64,000 bases of DNA from assembly GCA_001566295.1 (NCBI GenBank), contig KQ964247.1, positions 496,001-560,000 on the forward strand. The letters run 5' to 3'. The translations under genes and the position numbers were made by a program. How positions within the stretch are numbered: position 1 is the stretch's first letter; each line of letters opens with the position of its first letter. This DNA is from Microdochium bolleyi (Eukaryota; Ascomycota; Sordariomycetes; Xylariales; Microdochiaceae). Under the pieces are notes generated by a model. That model searched no databases. It worked only from the letters and a program-made list of their open reading frames with translations, and had not been told where the DNA came from. Shown here in pieces: positions 31,237-42,944 of the stretch.

Positions 31237-32565
31237 CTAAAGGTAGCCCTTCAGCACCGCAGCCTCAGCATTGAGGATGGAAGATCCAGCAGCACCAATA
31301 ACAGCTAAGACAAGCGGGAATGGTTAGTATTATTGCGTCTTTTCTTCCTCTTCATAACTTCGGGCATAAAATGAGCAGCACTTACTGTTGTGACTTAGCG
31401 CAACAAACTTGATGTCAAAGATGCCGCTGTCGTCCTCCCGCACGCGGCCAACGCTGACCGTGTACCCCTTGCTCAGCTCGCGGTCGAGTCTAGGCTGCGG
31501 CCGATCCGGCTCGTCAAACACCTTGATGCTGGGCTTTGGCGCGCTCGGGCAGCCGAGCTGCTCGGCCTCGCTGACGTACTCGCGCAGCGCGGCCTTGACG
31601 GCCTCGGCCTTTGGTGGCGGGCGGGCCTTGAACTTGAGGCTCACGCACGCCGTGTGCCCGTCGAGCACGGGGACGCGGTTGCACGCGGCGCTGACACGCA
31701 GGTCGTCCTGCTGGGTGAACGCGTTGGCCTCGCCGTTCAGACCGCCGAGGATCTTGCGCGCCTCGGTCTCGAGCTTGTCCTCCTCGCCCGCGATGAAGGG
31801 CACCACGTTGTCGATCATGTCCATGCTGCTCACGCCCGGGTACCCGGCCCCGGAGACGGCCTGCATCGTGACGACCGAGACGATGTCGACCTCGCCGAAC
31901 TTCTCCTGCAGGGCCTTGAATGGGATGACGAGCCCGATGACGGCGCAGTTCGAGTTGCACACGAGGAATCCTTTGCTGAGGCCGTGCTGTTTCCGCTGGT
32001 GTGGGATAAGGTCGAGGTGCGGCAGGTTGACGGTCGGCACGACGAGGGGAACTTGCGGGTCCATGCGGTAGTTCTTCGCGTTGCTGAAGACGGGGAGCTC
32101 GGCCTTGAGGAACTCCATTTCCACGTCGCCGGCGACGTCTGAGTCGAGCCCGGAGAAGACGACGTCGCAGTCAGAGAACTCGGCTGCGGTGCAGTTGCGC
32201 ACCACCAGGTCCCCGAGCTGCTCGCTCATCGGGCTCGCTTGCTTCCACCGCACAGCATCGCGGTACTTCTTGCCGGCCGATCGGGACGAGGCGCCCACCG
32301 CGTGGAGGACGAAGTAGGGGTGCTGCGAGAGCAGGAGGATGAAGCGCTGGCCGACGGAGCCCGTGGCGCCGAGAACGCCTGTTGGATGAAGAGGTACACA
32401 AGATCAGTACGTGACGATGCCATAGAATTTTGCAACGAGGCCGACGAGCATATGGCAGCCCGAAAAAGGTATGTGTAATGAGAAACCCCTAGTTCAAAAG
32501 ACTAGGGTAACCCCGAGATGGGTGTCATGCTTACCGCACTTCTTGGTAGGGAATTGACCAGCCAT
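31237..32565 (-). CDS. HOM2: Aspartate-semialdehyde dehydrogenase
   Basis: 363-aa NADPH enzyme that reduces aspartyl-4-phosphate to aspartate semialdehyde, the branch step to methionine, threonine and isoleucine. Exons are 32565-32535, 32378-31386 and 31304-31237. The first exon plus junction reads MAGQFPTKKCGVLGATGSVG, where GATGSVG is the nucleotide-binding loop. The active-site Cys lies in FLVCNSNCAVIG (about residue 156). SGAGYPGVSSMDMIDNVVPF and a conserved substrate-binding His (DGHTACVSLKF) follow. The last exon supplies the closing TVIGAAGSSILNAEAAVLKG. Adjacent to ARG5,6 on the same strand, though with separate transcription expected. Confident. Confidence 0.97.
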
Positions 32566-33105
32566 GGTTTTTGGCACTTCGACAGATTGAATGTATGGGC
32601 TTCAGATCTTCGAGGAGGAGGCGACAATATGGCTGAGGTGGCTCCGAATGCGGTTCAATGGCAAAAGTTATTCGAGACTTCAGGCACGAGTTGAATCACC
32701 GCAGTCGGCTCACCAGAAAATCGCCCCACCAGATGAGTGTGCCCCTCTGTCCGATGACGGAGACCATGGGTCTAGCCGCAGGAGTTTCTGTTGTCACCCT
32801 TGCAGCAGCAAGCGCTAGGTTGCTTTTCCAACAGACGCATCTGACACGGATCACTCCGAGACAGCACCATGCACACATAAGGTAGGAAGAGCAATGGACC
32901 AACTTTGAAGCTTTGAAGTTTTTTGTTATTGTTTCCATCGTTTTGCGACCACTCTCAATCGTCACGAAACCTCCGCTCCCTGTTCAAGTATGTACAACAG
33001 ATGCCCAGAATTTCACCAGCTTCCCAACAATGTTAAAAACAGGTTTGTGGACTCTGTATCTATCGGACAAAGTCCTCCTCTTTTGTTTTTGGCAGCGGAT
33101 TCGCT
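32566..33105. promoter_or_regulatory. HOM2 promoter and ARG5,6 3' region
   Basis: 540-bp spacer between two minus-strand genes. It contains TGAATCA at 32693-32699, one base off the TGASTCA Gcn4 core. No gene seen. Confidence 0.4.
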
Positions 33106-35860
33106 TTACTCCATGGCCGGGATGCCCTCAAACTCGGCATAGCCACGAGCCAGGTTCATGTTCTCTGTATCGCCGCACGCATTAGCAATTTGTCCAGTAG
33201 TCAGTAGTTGTAATGTTTTGAGGCAACTTACGCAGACACTGGGTGGCAGCTCCCTTGAGCAAGTTGTCAATGGTGGCGCAGATAACAACTCGCTTCCCTG
33301 AGCTGTGGACGGCGAAGCCACCAATCTCAACGCCGTGCTTGCCGCTGATGGCCTTGACAAGGGGAGCCTCTCCGACAACCTTGACAAGCTTCTCTCCCGC
33401 ATATCTGTCCTGGTAGATCTGACGGATGTCACGCGAGGTCATGGACTTGTTCAGAGGGATATTGATGGTGTGGTGGATGCCCTGGAACCAGACGGCAACG
33501 TGCGGGATGAAGCCAATGTTGACTCCAAGCTGGTTGCTGATCTCACGCTCGTGGATGTGATCAGTCAGACTGTAGGGGACGAGGTTGTTGGTGAGGTACT
33601 CGACGTTGTTCTTGAGCGAAGGCTTGGTACCCGCACCGGAGTAACCAGAGACACCGAAAACGGTCGGCTCACCTCCCAGATGCTCGACCAACGGCGCAAT
33701 AGCGAGCTGAGCGGCGGTGGCGTAACAACCCGGGTTGGAAATCCGCGTGGCTTGGGCAATCGCGGACCGCTTCACCAGTTCGGGGAGACCGTAGGTCCAG
33801 CTCGAGTCGAAGCGGTAGTCAGCAGAGAGATCGACAATGACGCTGTTGTCCTCGCGAGGAGCTGCCTGCTTGGCCTCTGTGATGGCATCGACGAAGGGCT
33901 TGCAAACGCCGTTAGGCAGGGCCATGACCCAAACATCGATCTCGCCGTTCTTCTCCATCTCGCGAACGTCGTCAGCCGAGAGGTTCTCGTAGACAATCTC
34001 CTTCTTATCATAGCCCTTCAGGGTCTGCCCCGCAAGCTCTCGCGATGAGACATTCTTGAGCTCGAAGTTGGGGTGAGAGTTGATCAGGTCGATCAGGGCC
34101 TGGCCAGTGTAGCCACGAGCGCCGATCAATGCAACTCGGGAGCGCTGGTCGTTCGAAGCGTGCTTCTTTCCGTACGGAGGGTTCGGGTTGGTAGTCGTGG
34201 CGTACCCGCGAGTCGCACGGGCAGCAAAGGCGCCAGACCTCACGGTGCCCATGACGGGACGACGAGCCAAGGTAGAATAGCCACGAGCCTGGTTGGCCAC
34301 GGAGCCGGAGGCAAAGTGAGCCTTGAGGTTGCCGGAAGCGATCTGGGCAGCACGGTGAAGACGAGACTCAAGGTTTGACTCGCCAAGCATCGCCCGACCT
34401 TGAGCAGTGAACTCGGTCATGAGCTTGTTGAGATTGTCACCAGGGGCGATGCCATACCAGAACATGACATCGTTTCCGCGGACGATGCTGCCGTCGGCCT
34501 TGTCGAAGAACCAGGTAAGGTTTTCGTCATCGGCCTTGACAGTCCATACCAGGCTGGGGTTCTCCTTCTTGATGGCGGCAAAGAGGTTGTCTGCAACATT
34601 CGAGAGCCAGCCAGACTTGGTGATGGTCAAGGTGGCCAGTGTCGAGTACCCCTCGTCGGCGACGGGGTTCAACACAACGGCAAGCGCCTTCATGGACTCG
34701 TCGTAGTAGGACTTGAACTGACGGCCCTCGAGGAATTCCAGGTAGCGGTCAACTGTTGCGCGGGCGTCACGAACCTCACGATCACGAACAAGAACCTCCT
34801 TCAGCTTGGACCGGTCACCCATCTCGGCAAGGCTGGTAGCGGTCAGCAGCTTGTTGCCACGGCGAATGAGGGTACCAGCTCCGGAGTCGGTGAACAGCTC
34901 CTTCTGAAGGTCGGCAGGGTGAATAATAGCCACACTAGACGAGCGGGGAAGGTTCTCGAGGAGATCCTTGATCTCCTTGATCTTGAGACGGGTACCGAAC
35001 TTGCACCAGGGCTGAGACATGAGGTGGTCAAACTCCTCATCGAGGTTGATGGCAGAGATCTTCTTGGCGTCGCCGTCGAAGAGGCCACCCTTCTCGCTAA
35101 GATAGACAACCTTGAGCGGCTCGAGGGCACGAGCGAGCTCGCCGGCAGCGACATCGGCATTGACGTTCAGAACCTGGCCCTCGGCAGTCTCGGCCATTGA
35201 GGTGAGAATGGGCAAATACCCATTCTCAATAGCGGTCTGGACGGGCTCCTTGTTGACATCGGTGATCTTGCCAACAAACTTCCACTTGTCCTGGTCGAGG
35301 TAATCGGCGGTGAAAACGCTCGAGGTGATGGGACGGGCACGGACGCCGAGCTGCTCAAGACGCTGGACGAGCTTCAAGTTCTCCTCGAGGAAGAGCTTGC
35401 GGGCGACGCCGAGGGTCTTGCCATCGGTGATGCGGATACCCTCCTCGAATTGAGGCTCGACACCAGCCTCCTCAAGCAGCTTATTGAGCTGAGGACCAGC
35501 TCCGTGCACGATGACGGGGTAGAGGCCAACATGGTAGAGGAAGGACAGGGAGGAGCAAAGCTCGTCGAGGTGCTCTGTCAAGATGGCGCCGCCGACCTTG
35601 ATAACAGCGAACTGCTGCTGGGATACGGAGCCAAAGTGCGAGAGGTACTGCTGGACCTCGCGCTTGGAGCCGATGTTGTTCAGGACCTGGATAACAGCGG
35701 CACGAGTGGTCGAGTCGCTGGCCCTCGAGGCGGAGTAGGCAGCACGCTGGTTCACGGACCGGGCGGCGAGGGTCGAGGGAGCGAACCGAGCAGCCCGAGG
35801 AGCGACACGGCGAGCGCCGGCCCGGAGGGCAACGGCGCGTGCTACACGAACGGGGAGCAT
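33106..35860 (-). CDS. ARG5,6: Acetylglutamate kinase / N-acetyl-gamma-glutamyl-phosphate reductase polyprotein
   Basis: 895-aa mitochondrial precursor cleaved into two arginine-pathway enzymes (steps 2 and 3). Exons are 35860-33232 and 33164-33106. It has a presequence MLPVRVARAVALRAGARR. The AAK kinase domain (about residues 85-330) has FAVIKVGGAILTEHLDEL, GLYPVIVHGAGPQL and VNADVAAGELARAL. A DUF619/NAT-like regulatory domain follows (about 340-500; VRDARATVDRYLEF, DKADGSIVRGNDVMFWYG). Then come a linker with a second basic, presequence-like region and the AGPR domain (about 572-895), with RVALIGARGYTGQ, the catalytic Cys in RISNPGCYATAAQ, GYSGAGTKPS and HVAVWFQGIHHTI. The last exon encodes QNMNLARGYAEFEGIP. 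Kinase activity in fungi is feedback-inhibited by arginine. The frame stays open about 590 nt upstream, but the presequence and leader composition favour the ATG at 35860. Confidence 0.97.
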
Positions 35861-38036
35861 CGTGGTGGGAGTCGGCGGGTCGGAAGAGCGTGAGGGGGAG
35901 TTTAGAGGTGACGCTGGCGAAGAATCGGTCGTCCCACGGCCAATTGAGCCGTGGCCTTGTCGTCGGTCAGGGTCAGGCGGGTGACGACGGTGCGATTCGA
36001 GGTGCAGGAGGCGGAGGAGAAGGTTGTGCAGAGGTGGATGGTGTTGGTGAGGAGGAACCGGGGGAGAGCCGGAGGCCGACTTAGGTGACTGACTGACTCT
36101 GTTGCTGGGGTCTGGTGGTGGGTGCCCGCAGCGACAAAATTGACGGGTGGGACGGGCAGATGGGCAGAACCGATACCAGAGCCGATGTCGACCTGAGCGA
36201 TCGGCGGAGAAAGCTCGTCTTGCTCCTGCAGCTGAACGCGAGCCGCTTGGTGACTCGGAAATGGCCTGTTGTGCAGTCACTGCTCTCGAACTGAGGCAAT
36301 TGCTGCTTTGACTCACGGGCTGCAACTTTTTTCCCTCGTTCTTCGGCCTGCTCCTCTGACAGGCTTCTCCAGGAATTTGGGGTAAAGCAGCTGAGATAGG
36401 GCAGTACTTTCTTGCTCGTTGATACCCCGCAGCAACGCAACTCATCAAGCTGTCCCATCAAGTACTCTTCTAACCTTGCCGCCCCAGCGTTGCACTGGCC
36501 GTATGCACTCGGCGGAAAATTTTATGCAGGCCATCCCGAAATCGCTCTCCCCTCCTGAGGCTTGGTTATGCTCTACGATATCGCTCGGCGACACCGATCC
36601 CGTCGGCTGTACAGAGTACTGAAGTTTGTGCTTTCAATTTTCTCCTCGCCCACATTCTGCAGACGCACGGCTCTCAACTAGTGCAAACACATGAGAACCC
36701 TCTTCCAGGCATGTCGTCCCAGACGGCCTTGTATTGCGAGCAGCTCAGGGTCCCCCGCAGCAGAGTTTGGGCAAACATCCACAGTGTGGCACACGCACAA
36801 ACCTCCGTTCCCTTGAGAAATAATATTTTTCCATCCTCGCCGGTTTACCCCTGGCTACCTTGGTGGCGCCATGGAGGAATCGGAAGCCCTGACTGGACCA
36901 GTGGTCTAGAGGACAACAGACGATGCTTGCACAAAATTCCATCTGATAAGATTAGATCTTCTCCAGCACAGTGGCACCCCCTGTCGAGTGGGCTTCTTCC
37001 ATCTGCCGAGGACGGACGGGCGTGTTCGACGGAGTTCCACAACCTCTTTCGGGCAGGTGCTTAAGATCCGAGGAAGAAATACAGATGGAGTCGGTCCGTG
37101 TCCGCTGCAGTATGACGCTTGCAAGTAACTCTTCTACGGACGCCCCTTCTGTGCAAGGCCGTGTCGCTCGAGTTTCACCGAACTGGTATTCGGATACATT
37201 CCCGGCAACATCGACCACCTACATCAACAGTCAGGTTCAGGTACATTCTACACGGAGCCATCCTCCTCAATGGCACAGATGACCTCGCTACCAGAACTCT
37301 CAGCACTTCCAGTTGCATCAGAGCATCTCCTGGCCCTTCTAAAGAGTATACAATTGGTCTTGCAGTTTTGCACCACTCGAGTCTGTCTCGGTGCCAGTGC
37401 GGGTGTACTTTCGAATGCGTCAAATCCTCCTCGCTGCTTGTAGAACCTACTTATTCTCTTCAGCATGGGACATTGGCACGGTCCCTCTCCCCGCCTCCTT
37501 GAACTTACAAGTGATTATAGCGGATCTGTCCTGGATAACTCTCCGAAGTTAAATGCTCATGACCAGGCGAGCCGAGCTGATGATTAACTCCAGGTTCAGC
37601 CTTGCGCAGTCGCTGCCAAATTGCGCCAGGCAGTCCTTGGTCGTGGAACCGGTCACCTCGTCACACATACAGAAGCATTCATGAAAGCAGGTTGTTGCTC
37701 GGTGTCACAGTGGTTGATTGACAAGAACAGATTCAGCTTCTCTCAGGATATCTTGATTAAGTCGGAATAACGCCTTGCATTCATACATACAGGTCCGCAA
37801 CGCAGAAAGGCTTCCCACTCCCATGGCCTCTAGCTCATCTTGAGTGCCAGAGATGCCAATGACATGGAAGCGAGCAAAAGACAAATTCCCAAGCAGACCG
37901 AAAAGACGCAACTCCAGTTGTGCTATAAACCCAGGAAGGTCGAAAGGGCTTGCCCATTCCATCCATATGTTTGCATGAACCATTAGATCATCACCACCAA
38001 CGCATGACAACGGCAGTAGCGCGGCTGTGTTGTCGT
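35861..38036. promoter_or_regulatory. ARG5,6 upstream region and SNC 3' flank
   Basis: 2.2 kb without a supported gene. The first 600 bases form the CT/CG-rich ARG5,6 leader/promoter, including TGACTGACTGACTCT near 36087-36101 and a perfect TGACTCA at 36309. The remainder to 38036 has short frames only. A 101-codon minus frame at 37705-38010 begins at a non-ATG codon and lies in the expected 3' untranslated region of the SNARE gene. Confidence 0.45.
36309..36315. promoter_or_regulatory. TGACTCA Gcn4/CPC1-type site upstream of ARG5,6
   Basis: Perfect 7-bp TGACTCA, about 450 bp before the ARG5,6 ATG. In fungi this is the binding core of the bZIP activator of general amino-acid (cross-pathway) control, and ARG5,6 is a known type of target. 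A partial copy, TGACTGACTGACTCT, lies about 220 bp nearer the gene. Motif-only evidence. Confidence 0.55.
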
Positions 38037-38884
38037 TTACTGGCCGATCTTGCCTTGGGCAGCCATAACTGCATAATGTGTCAGCGAGTCACTCCAGACG
38101 TGCTTCGAAAGCTCCTTTCGACGTACCTGATGGGACAATGATGACAACGAGCAGAATGATGATGCCGCCAATCAGGCACATCCGCATCTTCATGTCCTTC
38201 CACCACATTTGCTTGCGCACCCTGTTGGCTCCGCGGCGGAAGCCCTGGGCAGAGACTGCGAGGTTATCTGTCTTGTCCTGGAGGGCATCGAGGCGCTCGC
38301 CACGTTGGGAGACCTTGTTGATGTTGTCCCTCATGACACCGACAGTGTCGTCGATTTGCTAGATTTTCAACCTGTCAGTCAAATTCCTTCAAACAACTAT
38401 AGCCTCCTGATCTTGTATTGGCCTTGGCCCGCTATCACAATGTGAGGCTATTGCTGGCGAAACCCGACCGCGCTCGATTGAAGGCCATGTCGAGGACGCC
38501 TCATTGAGTACGAGAAGCTCTCGAGGCCTACCGATGCGCAGATGCGACATCAAGTCACGGCCGCAGTCGTTGGAGGAAGCGAACGGGTGTCTCATGATTC
38601 AGCGTTCGGCTTTCGAGGAAGAGCGTCGCAAAGTACTGCCGGTCGCGATATTACGCTACGTTGGCGAGTGGCGGAAGGCTCGGATGCTCATCGGTTGCGG
38701 ATGCGGGCCGGTTGCGACAGTCGTGACGGTCGCGAAAACGGCACCTGAGCACCATGAGGTTCAGAAACAGAGATAAAATACTCACAGCTTGCAGAGCCTG
38801 AGTCCTGGCATTGCCGCCCTGTTGCGGCGCGGCTTGCTGGCCGCTGGGAATGTAAGGGTCGTAGGGGGCGTCCTGGTTGGCCAT
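38037..38884 (-). CDS. SNC1: Synaptobrevin/VAMP v-SNARE (Snc1/2-like)
   Basis: 120-aa R-SNARE of secretory and endocytic vesicles. Exons are 38884-38786, 38358-38127 and 38068-38037; the first intron is long (427 nt) and the second 58 nt. The N-terminus (MANQDAPYDPYIPSGQ) is a short disordered leader. The SNARE helix runs QIDDTVGVMRDNINKVSQRG, ERLDALQDKTDNLAVSAQGF with the zero-layer Arg in SQRGERLD. The tail anchor is MRMCLIGGIIILLVVIIVP. The last exon adds only about ten residues after the membrane segment (VMAAQGKIGQ), so its acceptor is less certain than the rest. Localisation: secretory vesicles, enriched at hyphal tips in filamentous fungi. Confidence 0.93.
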
Positions 38885-40971
38885 GGCGACGGTCGGAAAG
38901 TGCGAAAAGGGTGGAAGTTGAAGTTTTTGAAGCGGGTCTTGTGTTGTAGACGCGGTCGCAATATGCTGTTCTGTGCACGAGGTCAAAAGTTGCGATGTGC
39001 TGGGTCGGGATGGGTGGATGTTGTTGAAGGATGCTTGATTGCAAGCCGTGGTGCTGAGGACAGAGAAGGTTGGCGGGAGGACGCAACGAGGATGACCACA
39101 TGCACGGGCGCCGGGTGGAGCTCTGGTCTCAGCGCTGGGTCGGTAGGCACCTGCAAATAGACATGGAGGCAGCAGCCAACCACCACTGGCATCCGTTGGC
39201 GGGGCTGGGCCGCCAACTTCTCCCAGGCCTCTCTCTCTCTCTCTCCCACCTGCAGACCTAGACGCTGACCTCATTGCCGGAACGACCATGAACAGCCTTC
39301 GTCAGGCTTGCGGCCAAGCCACAGCCCACGAAGTACCAGGGCCCTCCAGAGATTGACCCCTCCTCGCCCTCCTCCGACAGCAGACTCTGCGACCACCGGC
39401 TGCACCGGCTGAGACCTCTCGATGTTTGAGGGTCTGTTTCCAGGGACGGCCCATGCTCGTCTCCTCACCCAGTAACAGCATTGCGACACAGGGATCACAG
39501 GTTTTGGCCCCTGCCTAGCGAGCCATCTCAGGGTACCGCCAGCCAAGGCTGTTTCGCCACGCCGAGTGTTGTACTCCAGACTGCGCCTTGCCAGCCACAG
39601 GGATCATGGTCGCAAAGCCCACCCGTTGCTGCGTCAGCGATGCTCAACTGCGGCAATGATCGCACGGAATTGCGCCCCATCATCGGCTTTGAGAGGCAGC
39701 AGATGGCCTGTTTGTCAGCTGCCCTGTTGCAACGCAACATCTCATCCCGCCACTGAATATCGCCGTGTCCATTCGTCGTGAGCCCACACACTGCTACCCA
39801 GCCTGTGATGCGATGCATGAGTGTGACAGGCTTCACCTGGGTGGAAACAATATCTAGACGGACTCTTTCCAGAATGCTTGGACGTCCTCAGGACTTGATT
39901 GGTGGTTTTTGCTTTGGTTGTGACCGTACAATAATGTGCCCCATCATCTGGTCCGAGTTAAGCTTAATTAACCCAATCGCTGATTGCTATACCTCCGGCC
40001 TACATTGTTCCAGCTTTGGGCTGACGTCGTCATGGATTCAAGGCCAACCAGCCAGCAATAAACGATTGAGTGCTGAGAGTCTTAAGGAATTGTGACCGGA
40101 TTCGGAGTTGGCGCTATGCATTGCAGAATCCCACTACTCTATCCAGTCTGGCTAAGCCTCTGTTGGCCTTCTTGTCTCACATTTCTCTCTCAGACATATC
40201 TGTCGAGCAAATCCGGATCTCGGGCGTCTTTACTAAATGCGAGTCCCTCTGGTCGGTCACATGGGCCTTGACTGAGATCACCAACTAGGTAGTCTACAAT
40301 ACCTCCAAAAGCAAGAGTCACAGGTAAAGGTATCACGACAATTGCGATGTTGCTCCTACACTGGTCTTTGCCTAAAGCAATACAATTTTCTCTACATCAT
40401 GTCTTCAGGCCTCAGACACATCCTGTCTTTGTCACATCGACGGGTCCAACATCACCACGCTAGACCATTGACGATGGCGTTACGTGTGCCGCGCCGTGGT
40501 CCATAAGTTTAGACTTTGGCACATTGTCCAAGACACGCTGAGTGCAGAATAGGGGCGTGACTCGTGTCTGATTCTAAAGCCCTCTCGCATGTACAGTCAT
40601 GTCTGGAGTCTATCGAAGATGCTGTTTTGAGTATCAGACTGGAAACCTTAAGTCTTTGCTTGATAATGGCACCTGCCCCAGCAATGGCTGAGTATCAATG
40701 CCGGCTTGGTCCTCCTCAGAGATCATTGTGAGTTATTGCAATTGCGCCTTTTGTCAGGTCAGGACTGCCTACATCGCGGCTGCCTCAATAGCACGTCCTC
40801 TTTCCCTGCGCGTCATTGCGTCCGACGCCATTCCAGGGCGCAGGAGATCACGGCATCGGCAAGGCCACGCACTTCCACGTCGAACGATCGCAATCCTCCT
40901 TACGCAGCAACACGAGGCTTGAGACTGCTGTTAATACTGGTCATTGCTACTTCGGCCCGCCCGCCAAGATC
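38885..40971. promoter_or_regulatory. Divergent gene-free region, SNC and GH76
   Basis: 2.1 kb between divergent genes. A (CT)n tract at 39229-39245 lies in the probable SNC leader/promoter. The rest has short frames on both strands with no motif, RNA gene or repeat recognised. Confidence 0.45.
39229..39245. repeat. (CT)n microsatellite
   Basis: Uninterrupted CT dinucleotides about 345 bp upstream of the SNC start; on the SNC coding strand this is a GA tract, as often seen in promoters. Confidence 0.8.
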
Positions 40972-42944
40972 ATGAGGGACCAGCTGTGGCGACGATTTGT
41001 CTCCGCCACAGCACTTGCATCATTGACAACAAGCCACTTGGGCCACACTTACAAGCTCAATGTCACGTCGCAAGGTATGCACCACGCCATCCTCTACAGG
41101 CTTGCGATCCTCAGGACTAACTCCATGGCGTCAGAATCCTTGAAGAATGTCGCACAGGGGCTTGCTAAAGACCTCATGTCCTTTTACACGGGTCATCTAC
41201 CTGGTCAGACTCCTGGCTTGCTTCCACAACCGTACTACTGTGAGTGGAAGCCGTCGCGTGCCGAATACTCACTTGGGTTTTCATGTCCTAACTAAGGTCC
41301 AGGGTGGGAGGGTGGTGCGCTCATGGGCGCCATGATCCATTACTGGCATCAGACCCGCGATCCTACATATAACGCGATCACGACCCAGGCACTTCTTCAC
41401 CAAGTCGGCCCTGACTGGGACTATATGCCGCCGAACCAGACACTCACCGAAGGAAATGATGATCAGGGCTTCTGGGGCATGGCCGTGCTAGCGGCCGCGG
41501 AATACAACTTTCCAAATCCTCCAAAGGATCAGCCCCAGTGGCTCGCGTTGGCTCAAGCCGTCTTCAACACGCAGGCTGCCCGCTGGGACATGGACCATTG
41601 TGATGGAGGGCTGCGATGGCAGATCTTCCCGTGGAACAACGGCTTCGACTACAAGAATTCGATCTCCCAGGCGTGTTTTTTCAACATTGCGGCAAGACTG
41701 GCATTGTACACTGGAAATACCACTTACGCAGACTGGGCTGTCAAGACATGGGACTGGATGAAGCAGGTCAACCTCATTGACGATGGTTACCGTATCTACG
41801 ATGGAGTCCACATTCACGACGGCTGTGTCAAAAGAGTCCCTTACGAGTTCTCCTACAACGTTGGCGCTTTTCTCCACGGGGCGTCAGCCTTGTGGGCGTT
41901 CGCCAATCAAACCGGACAGTCGGCCAACAAATCCCTATGGAAGACCCGTGTTGACGGGCTACTTAATGCCACCGAACTTGTATTTTTCTTTGGCAATTCG
42001 ACACAAAACCGGGTCATGATAGAGATTGCTTGCGAGCCAGTCAATCTTTGCAACAAGGTGAGACAAATTGCTTGATATTTAAACTTCCGGATCAGCAACT
42101 AACACAACCACAGGACCAAGTATCTTTCAAGGCGTATTTGAGTCGATGGATGTCTGGCACGACCGAGTGGGCACCGTGGACTTTCAACCGTATCAAGAGG
42201 CTTCTTGAGAATTCGGCCACCGCGGCAGTCAACCAGTGCGTAGGTGGAAGCAATGGCCAAATGTGCGGGCTCAAGTGGGCAAACAACAGCGACAAATGGG
42301 ATGGCACGACGGGGGTGGGACCGCAAATGGCCGTGATGGAAGTAGTGCTGGCCAACATGATTGAGAAAGCCCAGGTGCCGCCTCTCACCAACAGTACAGG
42401 CGGCACAAGTCCAGGAAATCCATCAGCTGGGGTGACAGCACCTGGTATTGACCACTTCCAAACTACAGCAGAGTCTACGACGATTACCACCGCAGAAAGC
42501 GCTGGGGCGCTGGCTGGCACTGCGGTCGTGCTCACTATGCTTGTCGTGTCCGTCTTCTGGTTGTTGATGGACGAGAATAAGACGATAAGGGAGAACTTAC
42601 CCAGGATGCAAGCTTTCAAAACACGGCCCAAACCAAAAAAGCGTCTGGAGATCTCCCGCCCACGCAGCTACTACCAAATGACAGAGCACAAGATTGTGGT
42701 CCCTCCAAACATATACATCACAGAGCCCGACCTGCCGCCTAGTGCTTCGTCTTTCGAGCCCAGCTTGGCTGCCAGCTCGGTGTATGGAGACTCTCTCTGG
42801 CGGTATTCCCGACGGCCGATGAGTCCTGTTGAGCAAGCCGAGCCTGTACAGCCGCAGCGAATAGTGCTCTCCAGGCACAATTTTCGGACGGCTTTAACCA
42901 GTGACACGGGAAGGGAGCTAGACACGTGGGATAATTTCTTCTGA
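40972..42944 (+). CDS. GH76 alpha-1,6-mannanase (Dfg5/Dcw1 family) with transmembrane segment
   Basis: 597-aa cell-wall enzyme of the Dfg5/Dcw1 type, proposed to process GPI-anchor mannans and cross-link GPI-proteins to the wall. Exons are 40972-41074, 41135-41239, 41303-42057 and 42114-42944. A short hydrophobic N-terminus (MRDQLWRRFVSATALASLTT) could be a signal peptide. The GH76 domain runs to about residue 430: WWEGGALMGAMIHYWHQT, the catalytic Asp pair in EGNDDQGFWGMAVLAAAE (about residues 122-123), CDGGLRWQIFPWNNGFDYKN and VPYEFSYNVGAFLHGAS. A Ser/Thr/Pro-rich stretch and a membrane segment ALAGTAVVLTMLVVSVFWLL (about 453-475) follow. A basic cytoplasmic tail of about 120 residues completes it, where yeast homologues have a GPI signal. 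Family call is firm; tail function unknown. Confidence 0.92.

Noticed and set aside
35861..36448. 196-codon N-terminal extension of ARG5,6 in the same open frame
   Set aside because: Composition is leader-like (Pro/Ser/Arg from CT/CG-rich DNA), it contains the TGACTCA promoter site, and a good mitochondrial presequence starts at the ATG at 35860.
37705..38010. 101-codon minus frame next to the SNARE gene
   Set aside because: Begins at a non-ATG codon, lies directly after the SNARE stop in probable 3' untranslated region, no recognised family.
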